NCBI RefSeq assembly: GCF_019703515.2
Contig: NC_059393.1
Span: 16,674,501 to 16,738,500, forward strand
DNA from: Myxocyprinus asiaticus
Taxonomy: Eukaryota > Chordata > Actinopteri > Cypriniformes > Catostomidae
DNA length: 64,000 nucleotides
Direction: 5' to 3'
Made by a program: the position numbers and the translations under genes. Shown here piece by piece: positions 11,884 to 32,405 of the stretch; position 1 is the stretch's first letter, and each line of letters begins with the position of its first letter. The notes under the pieces were generated by a model. That model saw nothing but the letters and a program-made list of their open reading frames with translations, had not been told where the DNA came from and did no database searches.

Positions 11884-12417
11884 CACTACTGGTCAAAAGA
11901 TTTGAAACACTTGACTGAAATGTTTCTCATGATCTTAAAAATCTTTTGATCTGAAGGCGTATGCTTAAATGTTTGAAATTAGTTTTGTAGACAAAAATAT
12001 AATTGTGCCACCACATTAATTTATTTCATTATAAAACTAAAATTTTATAAAAATAAAAAAAAAGGTTTGAAATGGATGACTTTGACCAAATAATAAATAA
12101 AAGCAGCCAATAAGTGCCCAACATAGATGGGAACTCCTTCAATACTGTTTAAAAAGCATCCCAGGGTGATACCTCAAGAAGTTGGTTGAGAAAATGTCAA
12201 GAGTACATGTCTGCAAATTCTAGGTAAAGGGTGACTACTTTGAAGATGCTAAAATATAACACAGTTTTGATTTATTTTGGATTTTGTTTAGTCACAACAT
12301 AATTCCCATAGTTCCATTTATGTTATTCCATAGTTATCATGACTTTACTATTATTCTAAAATGTGAAAGAAAAATATATTAAATGAGTAAGTGTTTAAAA
12401 ACTTTTGACCGGTAGTG
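11884..12417. mobile_element. Tc1/mariner-type MITE
   Basis: A 534-bp element flanked by TA. The left end reads cactactggtcaaaagattt and the right end, reversed, cactaccggtcaaaagtttt. The interior is AT-rich without coding capacity. The next 1.2 kb (12418-13605) is AT-rich and probably includes the rab3b 3' untranslated region; no other feature is seen there. Confidence 0.75.
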
Positions 12418-13605
12418 TATATATACATTTTTGTCAAATAATTATTCTTTATAATACTAATAAACAAGTAAATGCCTGAGTTAATAACTGAGACGGAGCA
12501 TAAATGTAACCTGTGATTACATGTGATTTGTGCTTTTATTGTTACAAATTGCATCTAAAATTAACATTCACAACAATCTGTACAATCACTTTACACCCCA
12601 GTGCAAATCATCTGCAAATCAATATACACTGACAGCAAAGATACATCTATATATTCCCAGTATGAGCCAGCAGCATAAAAATAAATATCTACTCAGAGAA
12701 ATAAAATGTAGCTGTACATAAAAATGTTACTGTACATAAAACACTCATACATAACAGCACTTGATAAAAATCCAAAGTAGGTTGTACATACACCAATCCA
12801 CAGGGATTTGCTACTATTTTTTGAAAAATAAAGACATCCTGGCACGAATTCACAATATATTAATTTTCAAAGTTCAGCTCAAGGATTTAAGTGAAGAATA
12901 AATATATTTTCATTAAACTGAACATCACCTGACTATGGAATGTGCTGATTGAATGTCCAGTCAATTATTACACTTAACAGTTACATGTGGTTTCTGATAT
13001 GTATGCTAGCTATAACAGGAATAATTTACTGTTTTATTTTTGTGTAAAATGTGATTCTTTTATTTTGTTGGATATCTAATCATGACAATATGTGACGATT
13101 GCTTAGTGCTCATATTCTTTAAAAGCATACTGTACCAGCAATTCAAATATGGAGTCCAACAGACAATGTGCATTTTCTTCTAATCAAATAAATAACCAGT
13201 GCATTTAAACAACCCTGTAAATAAAACTCAGTCAAATTCTGCATAATTTTGTGCCTGTGTTTGAGCTATGTACTGTATAAACGAATTATCACCATGTGGC
13301 CACCATTAAACTACTGATATATACTACACTTGATATATAATCCATAAGATTTGCAAGTTTGTGCCACAATAGATTGTGTTTTAAATCTAGTTTCGGCAGT
13401 GAACTCTGAAGTTCTGAGAACCACATAGGTTTGTGCTTTGCTCTATAGTGCCTGCTTTGAGTTTCCTATGGACTGTAGATTACAAGTGTGCTATTATTAC
13501 TAAAGTACTTGACAGCTACAAACTAAAAGGTCAGTTCTGATTTCCACATAACAGAACTTCAAACCAAATAACATTGGATCCACTGCTGATGAGGACAGCT
13601 TTAAA

Positions 13606-21163
<7,558 letters not shown>

Positions 21164-21299
21164 CTGCCATGAGTGTAGAGAACAAGGTTTGTGAAGAATA
21201 CAGACTGATCTCAACACTGATACTACTAAGCAAGATTATCTATTACTATTTTAATTTCATAACAAATTTCCAGATTGAATTACTTATCTTTAACAAAAT

Positions 21300-22001
21300 A
21301 AATTACACACAAACAGACATATATATATATATACATATAGTTTATTAGTTTTATTAATTTAGTTTTGTAAATGATTACACAATTCAATTTGATGGAAATT
21401 GGTTATGAAATTAAATTGTGTAAATCTTAAAAATAGGCAAAAATATATTTTGTACTGAAGTGTACTGAAATAAATAAAAATAATAAAATATATAGCATAT
21501 ATTTAATCATATAAACAATAATATATATTCAATATAATATTAAAAATAAATATTATAAATTATTATAAATAATCACATCATCACCTTGTCATGAATTACA
21601 TGTTGCCTAATTATCATTAAAGCATCTTAAATGATAAATAAATAAATATTATTTAATTACAATACATAAATACTATTTAATATACAATATAACAGGCTAT
21701 GTATAAAATATAATATAATAGCAAAACGTTCAAAAATAAAAATTAATGATCACCTTGTCATGAATTATCTGTGGTCTATTGATCACAAAACATAAATTAA
21801 TAAATACTATTTAACATATATTTGGCTATGTATAAAAATAATATAATACAATTTAAATAATAATAATAATAATAAATAATAAACTTACATTAAAAAATAA
21901 TAATAAATAAATAAATTATCATTATGTGATGAATTAGCTGTGGTCTATTGATCATTAAAACATCTTCAATTATGCATAAATAAATACTATTTATTTGTTT
22001 A

Positions 22002-22047
<46 letters not shown>

Positions 22048-22050
22048 GAT
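21300..22050. repeat. AT-rich tract with (AT)n microsatellite
   Basis: About 750 bases of nearly pure A and T, with repeated tgatcaccttgtcatgaatt blocks at about 21570, 21745, 22045 and an (AT)n run at about 22010-22044. It lies in the rab3b intron after the untranslated exon. No coding sequence. Confidence 0.75.
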
Positions 22051-22422
22051 CACCTCCTTATCATGCCATGAATTAGGTGTGGTCTATGTATCATCAAAAC
22101 AAGTCTTGAATGATTCATATGCCAATTCATAATTTCAACAGCCATTATATTACACATGTGCTCTGTTTGGCGACAACACCTTTAAAGCATCACAAAACAC
22201 AACAGGATGAGCTACAGATTACATTAGTCAGCTACAATTATTTCACAACCATAAATATCATGGCATAATCTGAGGGTGCTATTTTGAACATGTAAAACAA
22301 TCAGGTGGTCATATAAACACAAGCTGATTCACAGCTGTCACTGAGACATTAACGGCCCCCTAAACGACATGCATAAATGTCAAGGAGCCGTCAATTAATG
22401 GCCATAGGATGGAAATGCTCAC

Positions 22423-22500
22423 CTCGGATGAAAGCGGAGCTCGCTCGGTCCTTCTGTAGGTGGGCGTAGGACGGCTGCAGCAGCACCTGACTACGCGTGT
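22423..22500 (-). promoter_or_regulatory. rab3b: rab3b 5' untranslated exon and promoter region
   Basis: The minus strand shows a GC-rich stretch ending ctttcatccgag before a strong donor, gtgagc (22417-22422), with no ATG frame linking to the protein. It matches a separate non-coding first exon, common in Rab3 genes. The upstream limit is a guess; the transcription start probably lies just above 22500. The DNA at 22505-22660 is CpG-rich but includes a MITE (gggccgttcactt and, reversed, ggggccgttcacacc). Confidence 0.5.
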
Positions 22501-23632
22501 GGAGTGAGGGGCCGTTCACTTACTAATCAAAATCCCAGCAAGATACGGCGCTACGTCAAAAAACGCCCGTCTAGTGCACGTTTACATAGAAAAACTATGC
22601 AAAAACAGCGTGGACGGAGGATGTAAAAACGCGTTCGGTGTGAACGGCCCCTTTACCGCGCTCAAAACGCTGGCATTTACGCACCTATTAACAGCTATAG
22701 TGGCTATTGACAGCGATTATAGAGGAATTTAAGTAGCGGATTTATTTGAAGGTGTGCAATGTACAGTAGAGTGGTGCATTGGCGACAATTAACGCGTTTT
22801 CAACGTTATCTGCCATGATCGGGACATTTAAAGGAACAGGCTATTCTGTGTTCAATACATGTTATACTCAGTCGACAGCATTAGTGGCATAATGTTGATT
22901 ACCACAAAAATTAATTTGGACCTTTCCCAACAATCGAGGTTACAGTGAGGCACTTAGCCTACACTACAGTGGAAGTGAATGGGGCCAGATTTTGGTGGGT
23001 CTAAAGGCAGAAATGTGAAGCTTATACTTTTATAAAAGCTCTTACTTTAATTCCTCCGTTGAAACTCCTGCATTATTTGAGCTGTAAAGTTGTTTAAATC
23101 ATCGTTTTTACAGTCGTTTTATGGCATTACGTTGCCATGGCAACAAAGTTGCAAAATCGGACATATCTTTACCCAGAAAAGGTTAGTAAGTGATTTTATC
23201 AAGCTAAAATAATATTAACACACATATTGTTTTCATCTTGTGGCTACACTTTTGAAACAGTGAGTATTTCAACTTTTACGGACTGGCCCCATTCACTTTA
23301 ATTGTACAGTGGTGGTCAAAAATATTGGCACACTTGGTAAATATGAGCAAAGAAAGCTGTGAACATTTTTTTGATCTTTCATTCCAAAAATTTACAAAAA
23401 TCTAACCTTTAATTGAAGTAGAACAATTGAAAGAGGGAAAATATCTCATTATTAAATAAATATTTTTCTCCAAAACATGTTGGCCACAATTATTGGCACC
23501 CCAAGAAATTCTTTTGAGTAAAATATATCTGAAGTATATTGCCATTCATATTTTAATATTTTTTTTAATGCACCTGGGTGACTAGGAACATGAAATTGTT
23601 AAGCCATGACTTCCTGTTTGCAGGGGTATATA

Positions 23633-25205
23633 CAGGTGCATCTCAATAAATTAGAATGTCGTGGAAAAGTTCATTTATTTCAGTAATTCAACTCAAATTG
23701 TGAAACTCGTGTATTAAATAAATTAAATGCACACAGACTGAAGTAGTTTAAGTCTCTGGTTCTTTTAATTGTGATGATTTTGGCTCACATTTAACAAAAA
23801 CCCACCAATTCACTATCTCAAAAAATTAGAATACATCATAAGACCAATAAAAAAAAACATTTTTAGTGAATTGTTGGCCTTCTGGAAAGTATGTTCATTT
23901 ACTGTATATGTACTCAATACTTGGTAGGGGCTCCTTTTGCTTTAATTACTGCCTCAATTCGGCGTGGCATGGAGGTGATCAGTCTGTGGCACTGCTGAGG
24001 TGGTATGGAAGCCCAGGTTTCTTTGACAGTGGCCTTCAGCTCATCTGCATTTTTTGGTCTCATGTTTCTCATTTTCCTCTTGACAATACCCCATAGATTC
24101 TCTATGGGGTTCAGGTCTGGTGAGTTTGCTGGCCAGTCAAGCACACCAACACCATGGTCATTTAACCAACTTTTGGTGCTTTTGGCAGTGTGGGCAGCTG
24201 CCAAATCCTGCTGGAAAATGAAATCAGCATCTTTAAAAAGCTGGTCAGCAGAAGGAAGCATGAAGTGCTCCAAAATTTCTTGGTAAACGGGTGCAGTGAC
24301 TTTGGTTTTCAAAAAACACAATGGACCAACACCAGCAGATGACATTGCACCCCAAATCATCACAGACTGTGGAAACTTAACACTGGACTTCAAGCAACTT
24401 GGGCTATGAGCTTCTCCACCCTTCCTCCAGACTCTAGGACCTTGGTTTCCAAATGAAATACAAAACTTGCTCTCATCTGAAAAGAGGACTTTGGAACACT
24501 GGGCAACAGTCCAGTTCTTCTTCTCCTTAGCCCAGGTAATACGCCTCTGACGTTGTCTGTGGTTCAGGAGTGGCTTAACAAGAGGAATACGACAACTGTA
24601 GCCAAATTCCTTGACATGTCTGTGTCTTGATGCCTTGACCCCAGCCTCAGTCCATTCCTTGTGAAGTTCACCCAAATTCTTGAATCGATTTTGCTTGACA
24701 ATCATAAGGCTGCGGTTCTCTCGGTTGGTTGTGCATCTTTTTCTTCCACACTTTTTCCTTCCACTCAACTTTCTGTTAACATGCTTGGATACAGCACTCT
24801 GTGAACAGCCAGCTTCTTTGGCAATGAATGTTTGTGGCTTACCCTCCTTGTGAAGGGTGTCAATGATTGTCTTCTGGACAACTGTCAGATCAGCAGTCTT
24901 CCCCATGATTGTGTAGCCTAGTGAACCAAACTGAGAGACAATTTTGAAGGCTCAGGAAACCTTTGCAGGTGTTTTGAGTTGATTAGCTGATTGGCATGTC
25001 ACCATATTCTAATTTTTTGAGATAGTGAATTGGTGGGTTTTTGTTAAATGTGAGCCAAAATCATCACAATTAAAAGAACCAAAGACTTAAACTACTTCAG
25101 TCTGTGTGCATTGAATTTATTTAATACACGAGTTTCACAATTTGAGTTGAATTACTGAAATAAATAAACTTTTCCACGACATTCTAATTTATTGAGATGC
25201 ACCTG
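23633..25205 (-). mobile_element. Full-length Tc1/mariner element, IR/DR type
   Basis: 1573 bp, flanked by TA at 23631-23632 and 25206-25207. Termini are near-perfect inverted copies (caggtgcatctcaataaatt). Each arm also carries an inner copy of the motif (tctcaaaaaattagaata at 23816 and its inverse near 25005), the inverted-repeat/direct-repeat layout. It contains an open transposase. Confidence 0.93.
23914..24906 (-). CDS. Tc1/mariner transposase, 330 codons, open
   Basis: Starts MGKTADLTVVQKTIIDTLHK and ends AKGAPTKY. A helix-turn-helix lies at about 8-45 (TFIAKEAGCSQSAVSKHV), followed by a basic KKCGRKR link. The catalytic acids are D144 (LFSDESKF), D234 (FQQDLAAAH) and E269 ([11 protein letters not shown]), with 34 residues between the last two (DD34E). 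The ORF is complete. From memory of the family, the DNA-binding half seems to lack a few residues around SLMIVKQ and KASRHRHVKEF, which would be small in-frame deletions and could weaken binding. It lies between rab3b and atpaf1. Confidence 0.9.
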   Translation of the reverse strand: MGKTADLTVVQKTIIDTLHKEGKPQTFIAKEAGCSQSAVSKHVNRKLSGRKKCGRKRCTTNRENRSLMIVKQNRFKNLGELHKEWTEAGVKASRHRHVKEFGYSCRIPLVKPLLNHRQRQRRITWAKEKKNWTVAQCSKVLFSDESKFCISFGNQGPRVWRKGGEAHSPSCLKSSVKFPQSVMIWGAMSSAGVGPLCFLKTKVTAPVYQEILEHFMLPSADQLFKDADFIFQQDLAAAHTAKSTKSWLNDHGVGVLDWPANSPDLNPIENLWGIVKRKMRNMRPKNADELKATVKETWASIPPQQCHRLITSMPRRIEAVIKAKGAPTKY

Positions 25206-25414
25206 TATATGAGGTAACACACAGGCCAAATCCCCTTAAACATCAATCACAGTGGGTTACACTAAAGAATATAGTTCTGATGTGCGGCAAAAGGTTGTTG
25301 AGCTTCACAAAATGGGAAGTGGCTATAAGAAAATTGCCAAAGCATTGAAAATGCCCATTTCCACCATCAGGGCAATAATTAACTAGTTCCAATCAACTGG
25401 AGATCTTAAGAATC

Positions 25415-25869
25415 GGCCTGGGTAGCTCAGCAAGTAAAGACGCTGACTACCACTCCTGGAGTCGCAAATTCGAATCCAGGGCTTGCTGAGTGACTCCAGT
25501 CAGACTTCCTAAGCAACCAATTGGCCTGGTTGCTAGGTTGGGTAGAGTCAAGTTGGGTTAATATCCTCGTGGTCGCTATAATGTGGTTCTCACTCTCGGT
25601 GGGGCACGTGGTGAGTTGTGTGTGGATGCCGCGTAGAATAGCGTAAAGCCTCCACACATGCTAGGTCTCCGCGGTAACGCGCTCAACAAGCCACGTGATC
25701 AGATGTGCGGATTGACGGTCTCAGACACGGAGGCAACTGAGATTCCTCCTCCGCCACCCAGAATGAGGCGAGTCACTTCGCCACCATGAGGACTTAGAGT
25801 GCATTGGGAATTGGGCATGCCAAATTGGGAAGAAAAGGGGAGATAAATCCAAAAAAGAAAAGAAAAAAT
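25415..25869 (+). repeat. tRNA-headed SINE, family A, full length
   Basis: The head ggcctgggtagctcagcaag (A box) and gcaaattcgaatccagggct (B box) are followed by a long body with ggtggggcacgtggtgagtt, gctcaacaagccacgtgatc and gcattgggaattgggcatgc, then an A-rich tail. Target duplication aatcggcctgg / aattggcctgg at 25411 and 25870. Other copies are at 35307, 42773 and 52787. Confidence 0.85.
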
Positions 25870-27711
25870 AATTGGCCTGGAAAAGGTTGTGTGTCTATAT
25901 TGTCTCCCTGCACAGTGAGGAGGATGGTTCAAGTGGCCAAAGATCACAGCTGAAGAATTGCAGAATTTAGTTGGGTCTTGGGGTTAGAATGTCTAAGAAT
26001 TATTTTTTTTTTTAAATATCAGACATCACCAACATCACCACAAGTTGTTTGGGAGGGTTTCACGAAAAAAGCCTCTGCTTTCATCCAACAACAAACTCAA
26101 GCATCTTCAATTTGCCAGACACTACTGGAACTTCAAATGCGACTGGATTCTATGGTGAGATGAAACAAAAAAAGAGCTTTTTGGCAGCAAACACCAGAGA
26201 TGGGTTTGGCGCACACAGAGATGAAGAAGTACCCAATGCCCACGGTTAAATGTGGTGCTGGATCTTTAATGTTGTGGGGCTGTTTTTCTGCCAGAGGTCC
26301 TGGACATCTTGTTCGGATACATGGCATTATGGACTCTTATCAAATACCCACAGATAAAAAAATCTAAACCTGGCTGCCTCTGCCAGAAAGCTTACAATGG
26401 GCCCTGGTTGGATCTTCTAGCAGGACAATGATCCAAAACAAACATCAAAATCAACACAAAAATGGTTCACTGTCCACAAAATCAAGGTTCTGCCATGGCC
26501 ATCCCAGTCCCCTGACCTGAACCCCATAGAAAATTTGTGAGGTGAACTGAAGAGGAGAGTCCACCAACATGGACCTCTGAATTTGAAGGATCTGTAGAGA
26601 TTCTGTATGGAGGAATGGTCTCAGATCCTTTGCCAGGTGTTCTCCAACCTCATTAGGCATTATAAGAGAAGACTCAGAGCTGTTATCTTGGCAAAGGGTG
26701 GTTGAAAAAAGTATTGAATAAAAGGGTGCCAATAATTATGGCAAATACATTTTGGAGAAAAATATTTACTTAATAATGAAATATTTTCCCTGTTTCAATT
26801 GTTTTACTTCAATTAAAGGTGATTTTTGTGATTTTTTTGAATGAAAGATCAAAAGGATAAACAATGGAGATTTTTCCCCACAGCTCTCTTTGCTCATATT
26901 TACCAAAGGTGCCAATATTTTTGGCCACAACTGTAAATGCCATGTTATGCCACATTTTTTATTTATTTTTAAAGTAAAGGAAGTACAAGTTGAAATTAAT
27001 TGCTGTGATAATCAACATTGTCACAAATGCTGTTGATTGAGCTTAACTGATATTGAAACAGAAATATTCCTTTCAAGTAATTCAGCACTGAATTGAAATG
27101 CTTACGGTATAGATGATCAAAAATGGAGTAAAACAACAACTTCTTGAGAAACACAGGACTAACTTGACACATCCATCCAAAGTGTAAAGCTTCTTTTTAT
27201 AATGAATTACACCACAATGGAAATAGGAACACAAGTATTTTCCAGAGGTAAATTCAGATCTATTTAATATTCTCACTCAACAGGTCAAGGTTGTATTTAC
27301 AATGTTAGTCAAGCTTATATCTAATGTAATCTGATTCATAATACCTTCATATTAATTTCCATTTTTTCATGTCAAACACAGCATTAACATATGATCAAAC
27401 AACCACAGTATTTTACATACGGTATTATAAGGCCTGTTAGGCCTATGGTACACGCAGTATGCATTAAAAATGGAAGGGTTTGGGTTAACAAAACTGCATA
27501 CACGGTAGCAAAAGAGCATGATATATGAATCTTATTAGTCTCTTTAACTCATTACTTGTTGATCAAATTATATCAGTGTGAGCATGTTTTTCTCTCAAGT
27601 TGTAGCTGAGAGATCCACTAAATAAGTTATGTCAAGAGCGGCTCTTTCTCCCGAAAAGTCAAAAGTTCACATTTGGCAACCATATCAACATTATTGCCTT
27701 TAGAGTGTTTG

Positions 27712-30700
27712 TTAATTTGTGGTGACTCCAGATCCTATTCCACTCTGTTCTAGTTCTGCTATTACAGACATGTGTTTAAACTCTGCTGGTTTGTGGTTGA
27801 AGGTCTCGACCAATCGGAAAGTCTCATGCCGCTGTGATCCGTAAAACAGCTGCACCTGATTGGCCAAGCATTGAGCCTGGTGGACAGTCTGAAAAAGAGT
27901 GGCAAAAAAGTAAATGAATAAAACATTTAAGAAAACTGATCATTGGAATAGATATCCAAAATTTCAAAAGGTGTATCCCCTTAAAAACGATCAACTTGAC
28001 TTACCACAAATTTGCTATCCATCTCAGCAGTCATTAGCACAATGCCCTTGTCCTTCTGCAGGTCCGTGTAGTGGTATAAAATTAGCTGACTGGGTGCATT
28101 CTCTCCCTTAGTCTGCAATTGAAACCATTTTCAGTCAATCCTGAGCCAACATAAACCTACAGTTGATATTAAAGGGGGAGAATATAATACCTGAACATTA
28201 ATCAATGATGTGAAGTGCAGCTCATGACCGGCCCATTGGCCGACAAAGAATTCATAGCCCTCTTTCTGGGGCAAAGCATATAGAAACTGTGGAAACATTG
28301 GGAAAACACATTAATATAGAAGATGAATATTCATTCCAGTGTCAAGCAAGATACATACCTTGACCATTGACCATCATAAACAGAGTGCAAGATTTAATAT
28401 ATTTTACTCTAAGCAAAAGAGATAAAGGACTTGGCTACTCTGATCCATTATTATTAGCAGAGGGGCTGCTTCTCTTGAAAGGAACTACTGCCACCAAGTG
28501 GTGGTTTAGTAGCTTACAGTCCTTTTATGGTGGTTTGACAAAAAAAAAAAATAAAAAAAAAAAATCAATTACAATGTTTAAAAGAGGTAATAATCTTACC
28601 ATCGGGCTTGATTTGGCACGACCAAAAATTATTTCAAATGTTGAACCCTGAGTAAGAGAAAGTGTGTTACAAGGTGAAAATATCTCTGGTGAAAATTTGC
28701 TGTTGTTATTGAATAGCTTTCCATGGCTTAAAAAAATCTAAAAGTTTCACTAGTCATCAAATCAAAGCTGAATTCATCTAAACATTTCACTAACATTCAG
28801 TTCATAAATATTTTATGGAATAATTAAAAGAAGAACTGATGACAAAAAAAGGAATAAAAGAGAACTCACTGGAATTACTGCACTAATTGTGTCTTTCTTT
28901 GAGAAGTACTGCATCCAAAGCTGCACAATGAAAAAAAAGTGTTTGATCAACAACAAAGACAATTGGTGTAGAGGTCTAACCATTGTTTTTCCAAATGAAT
29001 ATAATAGATTATATTACAGAATGTTTACATGCTAAGACTTTGAAAAATCAACACTAGGGTAAAATATCCAATCTCCTCTTAATACAGCACAACAGGATTC
29101 CAGAAGTAAAATTCCCCTTCATTTTCTCCACAGACGAACAGATTTTTAACCATAACTTACTGTATAAACCTTTAAAGACAGACCTATCATGAGCTCCGAG
29201 GTTGTTAATCGATGGTACATGCTTCTGTTGAAGCCATCAGTCCGTGTTATTTCAACTTCATTTAAAAAAAAATGTGTTTAATAACAGAATTACTAGTGAA
29301 GAACTACACTACCCATAATCCTGAGGATTGCTACACCAATCAGAAAATCACGACCAAAAGCGTGGCAAACAAGCCGTTTAAAAAAAATAATAATTTTATT
29401 GAACATTCACATAATCCCAAGGCAATTCTATGTCAAATCCACATACATTCAATACAAACAATCTAAATACAAAATAAAAATAAAGCAAGGGCATCACAAA
29501 CATAGGCAAATTTATTTAGCAATGACTGCCTTTCTTGTTTTTCGAAAATCTATACAGACTCAAATTTTGTTACTAGGAAAATATTACACACCCAATTTTC
29601 CCCTTTTAAAATGCCAAACAAGCTTTGCAGCGATCGTCCACTTGCATGACATTTCCTATTGTGTCGGTCTTCTTAAACTCTCAAACTACTTACAGTATAT
29701 ACAGTATTTCTTCATATCTGAATATTTTGCAATAAACTCGAAACATATTGTTTATGTACTTTAATCACTAACTTTATATCAATAGCTTTATATTTTCCAT
29801 CGTTTTTAATTACGCCACTCGCAATGCTACATGGGATTGTAGTTCATGCCCTTACTAAAAGTGTTAAGTCTTGTACATTTGTCTTTAAATCAAAGTTTGC
29901 AGTGCTGTGATTCATCTCGAAACTGGATGGTTTGGTTCATGTCTTAAAACTATTTTGAAATCCCTATGGACGAATTGAATGGGAAAAATACTTCCGGAAC
30001 CAAGACGGCTTACACACAATAAATGATGACAAAGGATGACAAAGTTGAAAAGTATTTTTCTTACCTCTCCAATTTCAGTTCCAGATTTTTCCTGAACCCT
30101 ATCAAGGTTGAGAATTGATCCTAATGACTTTAAAATTGAAAACAGAAAAATAAAATAATACATATTCTAAACTTTATTTGTCTTAAAATCTCCAATTTAG
30201 TATGCATTTAATTCCAGATGACAGGTCTGATGTCATACCTTATCTTTGGTGAAGCCGCCAGAACCTGCTTCACCTCGTTTATCCAACTACAGTAAAATAA
30301 ACAGTAAATAAAGTCTTCAGGTACATTCTTATATGCCTTAAAGGAATAGTACACCTAAAAATGAAAATTCTCTCATCATTTGCTCCCCCTCCTAAAAGTA
30401 ATCCAGATGACTCCAGTGGTTAAATCTATATCTTCAGAGACCATCCACAATATTCCCGAGTCCCATGATGTTTTACGGGCGATGTGGGCTGAACTTCCGG
30501 TTAAGCGTAAACAATCGCTATGTACTAACGCAGCATTAAAAATGACAGAAACTTGAGAACAACTGATCACAGAAATATAGCGAGGCGATATTGTTCTTCC
30601 CCACCAATCTGTTAATGATTATGGGTTTGAGGATGATGGCCAAATATCACAAATAGAAGCATTTTAGTTATTTTGTCGAGTCTTTATCCATCGATGGAAG

Positions 30701-31588
30701 AACCTGAGCAGACTATCCTGAAAAGCTATGTAGCCTATTAGTGCCTTCACAGCTGTAAAAGTGGACATGTTTTGAGAACTGTAGATAATTGTTTATTTTA
30801 AAGCATATATTGAGTCTAGTCAGAACCTGAAAAGTTTATTGTGCTGAGATTATGTACTTACTATTTGGTCACCATTCACTTGCATTGTATGATCTTACAA
30901 AGCTGAAATATTCTTCTAAAAATCTTTGTTTGTGTTCTGCAGAAGAAAGAAAGTCATACACATCTGGGATGGCATGAGGGTGAGTAAATGATGAGAAATT
31001 TTTCATTTTTGGATGTACTATCCCTTTAATAATGTATACGTTATACGTAACAATATTGCTATAACATTTAAAACGTATCAGTCAGAAAAGACAAATTTAG
31101 CGTGATATATAGTGTAGTGATATATATATATATATATCACTACATTTGTCTTCTCAGTGTAAGGACTTGTCATCACCTCCTCTTCCATGTACTTCACATA
31201 TTCTGCTTGTCTTGAGTTTCCGAGCGGCTCCGTCTTCATGTCATTGCGCTTCTCCAATCGAGCTTTATATTCTTGAGGTTTTGAGCTGATGTTACATTAG
31301 TAAACACATTAGATTAGTGTTTGACAGCTTAGCACTATTGCATTACATATAAACTTCATCAGCATTTGACAGCTCCTACCTCCGTAGCTTCTTGATCTTC
31401 TCTTCATATTTACTATAATAGGGATTTTCCTCTAACTCCGGGTCTTTCTTGATCGAAAACGCCCTGAACTGAGATGGCACAAGTCCTGGAATAAGGGGTC
31501 GAATGCCAGTTGCTCTGACCGCTAACATCCCACGATACAAACATGACATTTGTACCATGGCCGCCGCCATCTTTTCCCCGTCGCACAT
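27712..31588 (-). CDS. atpaf1: ATP synthase mitochondrial F1 complex assembly factor 1
   Basis: Matrix chaperone that binds the F1 beta subunit while the F1-ATPase assembles. Nine coding exons: 31380-31588, 31177-31285, 30239-30286, 30065-30127, 28870-28920, 28600-28647, 28191-28286, 28005-28112 and 27712-27888. All have GT-AG borders and agreeing phases, giving 302 residues (or 296 from the ATG at 31570). The N-terminus ([20 protein letters not shown]) fits a mitochondrial targeting peptide. The ATP11-family body includes [66 protein letters not shown] and [17 protein letters not shown] near the end, as in the vertebrate protein. No broken junction. The choice between the two starts is open; both precede the targeting region. 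Confidence 0.95.
30342..31025. mobile_element. piggyBac-type MITE in atpaf1 intron
   Basis: Flanked by TTAA at 30338-30341 and 31026-31029. Ends are inverted: aggaatagtacacctaaaaa at the left and, reversed, agggatagtacatccaaaaa at the right, then atgaaaa...tctcatcattt in both. Non-coding. A partial relative is at 36820-36925 (agatgagggtgagtaaatga). Confidence 0.7.
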
Positions 31589-31682
31589 CTATGAGTGTCC
31601 GGGCAGGAAACAGGCGGAACCAAGTTTAAAGTAATATTGGCGTAATATTGATTGAACTTCTTTCTTTTAAAAAAGCAAAAAT

Positions 31683-32165
31683 CTGGGTCACAGCGAGGCA
31701 CTTACAATGCAAGTGAATGGGGCCAATCTGTTAACATTAAAATACTCACTGTTTCAAAAGTATAGCCACAGGATGTAAACAATATGCGTGTTAACATGAT
31801 TTTAGTGTGATAAAATCACTTACTAACCTTTTCTGTGTAAAGTTATATCCAATTTTACAACGTTGCCATGATGACTTAACGCCATAAACCGCAAAACGAC
31901 TGTAAAAGTGACAATTCAAACAACTTTACAGCTCAAATAATACATTCGTTTTTAACAGAAGAATCAGTGTTAGTGATTTTATAAAATGGTAGGCTGCCTT
32001 TAAACCCTTGAAAAATTGGCCCCATTCACTTCCATTGTAAGTGCCTCACTGTTTTGTTTTTTGTTAAAGAAAAGGAGGGACGACTTGAAATTAGTTTTTG
32101 TGGTAATCAACATTATGCCACAAATGCTGTTGATTGAGCTCAACTTGTATTGAACCCAGAATGGT
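31683..32165. repeat. Dispersed repeat, intact copy
   Basis: Bounded by gtcacagcgaggcacttaca and the near-inverse ttgtaagtgcctcactg at 32035, then a gttgattgagctcaactt tail. It is the uninterrupted relative of 22860-27065. A fragment recurs at 39897-40030. Confidence 0.6.
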
Positions 32166-32405
32166 TCAAATTCTACACATTTGATTTATGTCGAATCAAC
32201 GTGCCTCATTTCATGATGTCACCAAACGTGAGAATGAGAATCAAGTACTCACAGTTTTAGATTAGTAACAGTAAATGAAGTAACTATGGTATTTTGACAG
32301 GTTATCACGGTACAGAAAGTGTATAGACATTTTACAAATAAAAAAAATAAAAAACTCAGTAAAGGTTATCTTTTTATTGTAATCAATATTATTGTAATTC
32401 ATTAT

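Larger units (their letters stand above)
23307..26933 (+). mobile_element. Tc1/mariner element interrupted by a second Tc1 and a SINE
   Basis: TA-flanked. The left end reads cagtggtggtcaaaaatatt and the right end, reversed, cagttgtggccaaaaatatt. Remains of its own transposase are scattered between 25247 and 26720 with many stops (for instance a ccctgacctgaaccccatag stretch near 26510). It holds the inserts at 23633-25205 and 25415-25869. Confidence 0.9.
22860..27065. repeat. Dispersed repeat split by nested transposons
   Basis: 22860-23306 and 26936-27065 together resemble the uninterrupted copy at 31683-32165. Shared parts are ggcataatgttgattacca, gtgaatggggcca, ggttagtaagtgatttta, gaaacagtgagtatt and ggccccattcactt, then caaatgctgttgattgagct. 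The outer Tc1 element sits at a TA in cactttaattgta. Confidence 0.7.
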
